Shown one piece after another: positions 59,466 to 64,000 of a stretch of DNA of 64,000 bases. The translations under genes were made by a program, and so were the position numbers. Origin of the DNA: Cyanophora paradoxa (lineage: Eukaryota; Glaucocystophyceae; Cyanophorales; Cyanophoraceae). Position 1 is the first letter of the stretch, and every line of letters begins with the position of its first letter. The notes under the pieces are model-generated. The model was not told the DNA's origin. It worked only from the letters and a program-made list of their open reading frames with translations, and ran no database searches. The DNA is taken from positions 62,001 to 126,000 of the forward strand of contig QPMI01000643.1 in assembly GCA_004431415.1 (NCBI GenBank), read 5' to 3'.

Positions 59466-60000
59466 GGTGTGCTTGAAACCACATAATTCGTGCTTTAAAC
59501 CACATAATTCGTGCTTTAAACCACATAATTCGTGCTTGAAATCACTTATTAAAAACTAATTCGTGCTTGAAATCACTAATTAAAAGATAATTCGTGCTTG
59601 AAATCACTTATTAAAAGATAATTCGTGCTTGAAATACTAATTGAAAGATAATTCGTGCTTGAAATCACTAATTAAAAGATAATTCGTGCTTGAAATCACT
59701 TATTGAAAGATAATTCGTGCTTGAAATCACTAATTAAGAGATAATTCGTGCTTGAAATCACTAATTGAAAGATAATTCGTGCTTGAAATCACTTATTAAG
59801 AGATAATTCGTGCTTGAAACCACTGATTAAAAGATAATTCGTGCCTAAAACCACTTATTAAAAGATAATTCGTGCTTGAAATCACTTATTGAAAGATAAT
59901 TCGTGCTTGAAATCACTAATTGATAGATAATTCGTGCTTGAAACCACTGATTAAAAGATAATTCGTGCCTGAAACCACTAATTAAAAAATAATTCGTGCT
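59466..60000. repeat. Tandem array of a 31-bp repeat, about 17-18 copies
   Basis: The unit is GATAATTCGTGCTTGAAATC followed by ACTTATTAAAA, with small changes (TAAACCAC, CTAATTGAAA). The first three units are shorter (about 22 bp), lacking the TTATTAAAA part. No spacers of unique sequence are present. Confidence 0.95.
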
Positions 60001-60004
60001 AAAT

Positions 60005-60110
60005 GAAATCGATTACATGATATCGATTACATGAAATCGATTACGTACATGAAATCGATTGCATGAAATCGATTACATGAAATCGATTACATGAAATCGA
60101 TTTCCATAAA
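60005..60110. repeat. ATGAAATCGATTAC repeats
   Basis: Seven or so copies of a 14-bp word, each containing the palindrome ATCGAT, directly follow the 31-bp array. Confidence 0.85.
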
Positions 60111-60326
60111 GAATAAAACATTTCGCCGAAGTTTCGCCGAAGTTTCGGTGTTTCGTTTCTCCGCATCTTCAAACGCTTGTATCTCATCACCAGATAGTCA
60201 ACTTGCAGCGTTCTGCATAGCGTTGTGAAGCGCTTGAGAAGATCTACACGTTGATGTGTATATCATATGCATATATGTATATCACACATACATATATTTG
60301 GAAAAAACGAGTTTTCGGCTATGAAA

Positions 60327-61712
60327 CTAGCTAGTTTTGGTCCTTTCTCTTAGTGTTCTTTGAGGTTTAGGGGCTGTATATGACTCCTTAGTAGTCTGAA
60401 AGTCATTATACCATCTCTGGCTATTCACTTCTGAAAGTTTCTGTGTCCCTGCTATAGTGAGCTTTTTGAGTTCCCTGCTAACTTTTCCAGCCTTCTCCTT
60501 CCTAGCCTCTATCAAAGGCTTATCTGGGACTTCATTAGCAGCTTCTATGCCTTCTCTCCTTATAGCAGCATCAACCCTAGCTTCCTCTTTAGCTTGCTCC
60601 AAGGCATCCACTGTAGGTGTTTCCAGATACTCAACTGCATTCACAGGCAACAGCTCATGGAATGCAAACCTGTTATCTATGATCTCTCCAGTGGGACTCC
60701 TTAGCTTAAACTTAAAGCCTTCCCTACTATCAACTGTGTAAACCATCCTAGACCAATTGTTACCCTGTTTAGCAAAGGGGTTTTTCTCAACTTTCACTCT
60801 AACAAACATGCCAGGCTGCATGGTATCAAGGTAAGCTATTGATTTCTTGAATCTTTCATCTTCTAATCCCACTATATACCTATAATGCTCCTCTGTAGTT
60901 TCGCCTGGCTTCATCTTAGTAGCTGAGTGAACTGTATTATTGTAATTATACTCAATATCACCTAACACATCAAAGAATCTAGCTGTGTTATTAGCTATGC
61001 AGTAGTTTGTGATCAGTCTCTTAATCTGCTTGTTAAAGGCTTCAATTCGACCTTGGCTTCTATGGTCAGCAGTTCCACTCACTTGGTGTTCTATGAATTT
61101 ACTAGATAAATACTCCTGGAATATTCGATTTTGGAATTCACTCCCAGCATCTGATTGAACTTTTACTATGGGTCTTGCCACTCTCATTTCAAGCTGTTTA
61201 AATGCAGCTAATGTAGTGAGAGCTGATTTATCCCTTATAGGTATAATATACCCAGTTCTCAGTGTGGATTCCATTGCAGTCATAAAGGTATCATAGCCAT
61301 TGTTTTGTTTCTTATAAGCTGGGAAAAAGAGCAAATCAATCACATAGGTATCAAGGGGCTGCCTAATTGGAACCATGGGATCTCTCTTCCTAGATATAGC
61401 TGGTGCATTGATCTGAACTACCTCTTGTTTTTTATAGAACTCTTGCAATTGCTTATAGGATTCATCAGGTAACTCAGCCCTCATAGCTTGAAGCCCTTTG
61501 TAACCAGTTCTCACATCATAGAATCTCTTTGCAATCTTGCTGGTTTCTTTCACTGCAATAGCAACTGGGATCTCTACTGGGACAAGCTCTTTCATCTCTG
61601 ATTTTTTGACAATTCGAGATTCCCCCTTTTCCTCCTTTGGAATTGTGATAGGCAGTAGGTTACCTTGCAGTTGCTCAGTGGTTCTCCTAACTATTCTTCC
61701 AGTTGCTGGCAT
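60327..61712 (-). CDS. Retroviral-type (rve) DDE integrase of element B
   Basis: A 461-residue integrase that should join element ends to target DNA. The catalytic triad is visible as D126 (DTYVIDLLFF), D188 (VKVQSDAGSEF) and E224 (GRIEAFNKQIKR), with exactly 35 residues between the last two, the classic DD35E spacing. A YDVRTGYKGLQAM segment precedes the core. A C-terminal SH3-like segment (PGMFVRVKVEKNPF to FAFHELLPV, residues 290-350) and a basic tail follow. The gene is intact. Its ATG lies three bases after the polymerase stop and in the same frame. This is the Maverick/Polinton integrase family, not a host gene. Confidence 0.93.
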   Translation of the reverse strand: MPATGRIVRRTTEQLQGNLLPITIPKEEKGESRIVKKSEMKELVPVEIPVAIAVKETSKIAKRFYDVRTGYKGLQAMRAELPDESYKQLQEFYKKQEVVQINAPAISRKRDPMVPIRQPLDTYVIDLLFFPAYKKQNNGYDTFMTAMESTLRTGYIIPIRDKSALTTLAAFKQLEMRVARPIVKVQSDAGSEFQNRIFQEYLSSKFIEHQVSGTADHRSQGRIEAFNKQIKRLITNYCIANNTARFFDVLGDIEYNYNNTVHSATKMKPGETTEEHYRYIVGLEDERFKKSIAYLDTMQPGMFVRVKVEKNPFAKQGNNWSRMVYTVDSREGFKFKLRSPTGEIIDNRFAFHELLPVNAVEYLETPTVDALEQAKEEARVDAAIRREGIEAANEVPDKPLIEARKEKAGKVSRELKKLTIAGTQKLSEVNSQRWYNDFQTTKESYTAPKPQRTLRERTKTS

Positions 61713-61715
61713 CTC

Positions 61716-62735
61716 TTAATTAAAAGGAACAGAATTAATACCATCTGGTAAGATGTATCTCTTTGCATCAAAGCAGTTTAGGGCAACCCTTCTACTCACA
61801 GTGTCTATTATTGTGTGATCTGCCCTTCTTTTCTGCTTTGCAGTCACAGTCTTGCTGATACCTGCAAATAAACACTGCTTAAAATCATTAAATTGGAGTT
61901 CCTCAGTTGAAGTCCCAGAGAGCTTACTCCTCTCAATCTCAGCAGTTCTGAAACTGTAAACTTTGGCTCTCAGACCCACATACTCCAATATAGCAGAACC
62001 TGGCATTTCATTTTTGTATTTACCTGGGGTCATTCTTGAATCACCTCCAAGGTCCAAAGAATAAGCAATATTCTCTATATCTTTTGCAATGGTCTTAGAT
62101 TCAATATATAGACAGAAGGAGTCAGTATCATGGAATAGTAACTTTGCTTTTGTCCATTGGGACCTTACAGTATCATAGAAGAACTGGTAATTATGCAGTT
62201 TGGCTGCATCCAAAACATAAGCCCCAATTGCAACAGGCTTATCTAGTTTCACATGCTTTGTGTAAAACTCAAAGGCAACTGCTTTTTCGTTTATGGGGCT
62301 TGTTGATTTCACCAATGGGGAGGCTGCATATTTCATAAATAGTTTCTCACTGTTTGCAATCTTAACCACAGATCTACCTCTGCAAGATTCAATGCATTTC
62401 CCATAGATTGAATTATTCATGAGCTTGTAGAAATCAGCCTCGAATTTATTCACTGCTTTCCTTCTCATGTCAGTATTCAGCTCAATATAGGGTTTCATTA
62501 CAGGAGCCACAGTAAATGATAGGACCCTGTGAACTTTCTTTAATTTCACCCCTTTGTCCAACAGATATTGCAGAAGAGGCTCAGAAATCACATAGTTTGT
62601 CACAGAACCAAAGGTTGCAGTTAGCTTAGGGGTCTTATCAAGCTCTTCTCCTGAAAGATCTAATAGGCTCTTTTGATATTGTGATAATTCGGCATAATCT
62701 ATTATTTTCTTGTTAATAATTAGGGGAAATCACTG
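61716..62735 (-). CDS. Protein-primed DNA polymerase B, C-terminal part
   Basis: This is the palm and thumb of the element B replicative polymerase. Motif B is KLMNNSIYGK (about 62420) and motif C is FHDTDSFCLY (about 62120), the catalytic Asp pair. The frame continues directly from the upstream part after a frameshift near 62737, in a CCCC run. The Met at 62603 is internal. The stop at 61716 is followed in frame by one codon and then the integrase ATG. Confidence 0.9.
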
Positions 62736-64000
62736 TGATCTAGAAACAGCCTAATTGGGTAATCCAGATCAACTTCTAGGAAACTGGATCTGTTATCTTG
62801 TGGGTTGAATTCGGTCTCCCATCTAAAATCACCAACTGGAATTGGCTGACTCAAACAGTAGCCATACAAGTTGTTAGCATCAAACAGCATAATGTGGGAG
62901 TTTTCACCATCAGCCTCAGCATACCTACAAGGCATTGTTGCAAAGCCACCCCTGATTCCCCTCTCAACAAATTCGTATTGCTCTACATCACTTATAAGCT
63001 CTATTTTTGCCTTGGTGGTCCTTAACATAGCATCCCAAGATAACCCAGGGGCAGATACATAATGAACTGGGTCAAGTCCATATACTGAGTGTGAAAGCCT
63101 TCTAAAAGCCTGGAATTTGTTCATTAACTCATCTACATCAGCAGCTCCAAAATCCATGAAATTGCTTGCATCAATGAACTTGTAAAGACCCCATTGCAAT
63201 GACAGGTATTGATCAAAGTTTTTCGAAAGGATTTCGATTCGCTTTTTATCACCCATGCCTGCTATTTTTCTGAAAATGAATGTCCCACAGTCATCCATTT
63301 GGTCAACAACCACTGCTACTTTTGTTTGCTTTGAGATTCTCCTATGGAGATTGCAGTTTCTGCATGCAGGTGCAATGTAATTACCTGTGTGGTGATCATG
63401 ATCCCTGCATTTGAAGTTCTCCTTAGTGAACCTCTCACTGCAAAGGTAACATTGTTTGGTAGCTCTGTAAATTGCTTTCTGCTCATCTGTGAGTTCATTC
63501 ATAGGAATATTGGTGAACAGGAAATCGATCAGCTCTCTTGCTTTGATTTCCAAGCATTCAAACAGACCTCCCATTGGATCCTGACCCTCAAATCGAAAAT
63601 CTTGAACATCTTCCCCAGTGACTACTCTAAGGTTCACTGCTGAGACTTCCCGCTTGGATTTCGATGCATCAATGGGGATGCTTCTATGTTCAATCTTGCA
63701 GTAAACCACAACAGGAAGCCACACAGTTTTCCTGAGGTTTTTCAGTCCAAACTCTATGGTGGTCTCAGGTTTAGGGGTGATTCCCTTTGAGAGTCTCCAA
63801 TCAATGCATCTGTTTGAGTCCACATGAGCAGTGAGTTTAGCCTCAGACCTGAATCGAGATAAGCATGTATCACAGTAGTGTAACTTTTGATCCTTGGTTT
63901 TATCAAGGGCAACTCTGAGAAGTCTTGAAAGGGACATGATTGTAATATAGTGACCATTCCCTTCATCATCATGAATGAGCATGAGATTAATCTTTTGCTT
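62720..64000 (-). CDS. Protein-primed DNA polymerase B, N-terminal part (runs off window)
   Basis: The frame is open to the window edge, so the N-terminus is outside. Visible are INLMLIHDDEGNGHY, a C-x2-C...H zinc finger (CDTCLSRF...), an endonuclease-VII-like zinc segment (CYLC...DHDHHTGNYIAPACRNC, about 63350-63460), the exonuclease-like DQMDDCGTFIF region, and motif A DANNLYGYCLSQPIP (about 62870). The zinc segment before motif A is typical of Maverick/Polinton and adenovirus-like polymerases. The frame stops at 62720 because of a single-base shift in a CCCC run; the other frame carries on at once. This may be a sequencing indel. Confidence 0.92.
   Translation of the reverse strand, partial: KQKINLMLIHDDEGNGHYITIMSLSRLLRVALDKTKDQKLHYCDTCLSRFRSEAKLTAHVDSNRCIDWRLSKGITPKPETTIEFGLKNLRKTVWLPVVVYCKIEHRSIPIDASKSKREVSAVNLRVVTGEDVQDFRFEGQDPMGGLFECLEIKARELIDFLFTNIPMNELTDEQKAIYRATKQCYLCSERFTKENFKCRDHDHHTGNYIAPACRNCNLHRRISKQTKVAVVVDQMDDCGTFIFRKIAGMGDKKRIEILSKNFDQYLSLQWGLYKFIDASNFMDFGAADVDELMNKFQAFRRLSHSVYGLDPVHYVSAPGLSWDAMLRTTKAKIELISDVEQYEFVERGIRGGFATMPCRYAEADGENSHIMLFDANNLYGYCLSQPIPVGDFRWETEFNPQDNRSSFLEVDLDYPIRLFLDHSDFP

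Larger units (their letters stand above)
56381..64000. mobile_element. Left end of Maverick/Polinton-type element B
   Basis: The AT-rich end of an integrated viral element begins at a 95-bp palindrome and runs out of the window. The first 3.9 kb is repeat-rich and nearly gene-free. It is followed on the minus strand by an rve-family integrase and a protein-primed family B DNA polymerase, the defining gene pair of Mavericks/Polintons and relatives. Capsid genes are not in view. Confidence 0.85.

Noticed and set aside
59466-60000. Possible CRISPR array
   Set aside because: The 31-bp units are contiguous, with no unique spacers, and no cas genes are present; it is a simple tandem repeat in a eukaryotic element.
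1-64000. tRNA, rRNA or riboswitch genes
   Set aside because: I saw no cloverleaf consensus (GTTCRANNC box with matching stems) or rRNA core sequence on either strand by reading; a covariance-model scan was not possible here.

Overview
The window looks like a piece of a nuclear genome from a unicellular eukaryote, most likely a microalga. The basis is GC-rich multi-exon genes with short GT-AG introns, a Pro-Ser-rich surface protein, and a plant-like C2/EF-hand phosphatidylserine decarboxylase. I cannot fix the lineage (haptophyte, stramenopile or green) from sequence alone. Two AT-rich virus-like insertions flank about 47 kb of host-type DNA.

Layout. (1) 1-9132: the right end of virus-like element A, with a giant modular fibre protein and two tandem paralogous, probably virion, genes, all broken by small frameshifts. 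(2) 9133-27922: a giant host gene for a surface protein made of fibronectin-III-like modules. It carries a 2,658-bp tandem amplification, Cys-rich modules, one C-terminal membrane segment and a cytoplasmic tail, and its 5' part is cut off by element A. (3) 27923-29504: intergenic DNA holding a stray copy of one of that gene's exons. (4) 29505-33119 (-): phosphatidylserine decarboxylase with acylation signal, C2 and EF-hand. (5) 33563-39727 (+), divergent from it: a leucine-rich-repeat / class III adenylate cyclase / coiled-coil protein. (6) 42004-49116 (-): a multi-exon membrane protein with signal peptide, large ectodomain and many C-terminal membrane segments. (7) 49117-50737: palindrome-rich low-complexity DNA. 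(8) 50738-56380 (-): a frameshifted non-LTR retrotransposon remnant with RNase H and a Ulp1-type cysteine protease; its upstream part is cut off by element B. (9) 56381-64000: the left end of element B, a Maverick/Polinton-type element with repeat-rich flank, rve integrase and protein-primed DNA polymerase B.

The most striking unexplained structure is a family of three perfect inverted repeats. Each has arms of exactly 28 bp starting ACACATA and ending CC, at 9058-9132, 56381-56475 and 58117-58399. Arm interiors differ between the three sites, yet within each site the two arms match perfectly. Two of them sit exactly where viral sequence meets an interrupted ORF. This suggests structure-recognised element ends or recombination sites rather than copies of one ordinary short transposon.

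The viral genes, the fibronectin-type gene and the retroelement all carry small frameshifts, several in homopolymers. Either these loci are decaying or the assembly has residual indel errors; the sequence alone does not decide.
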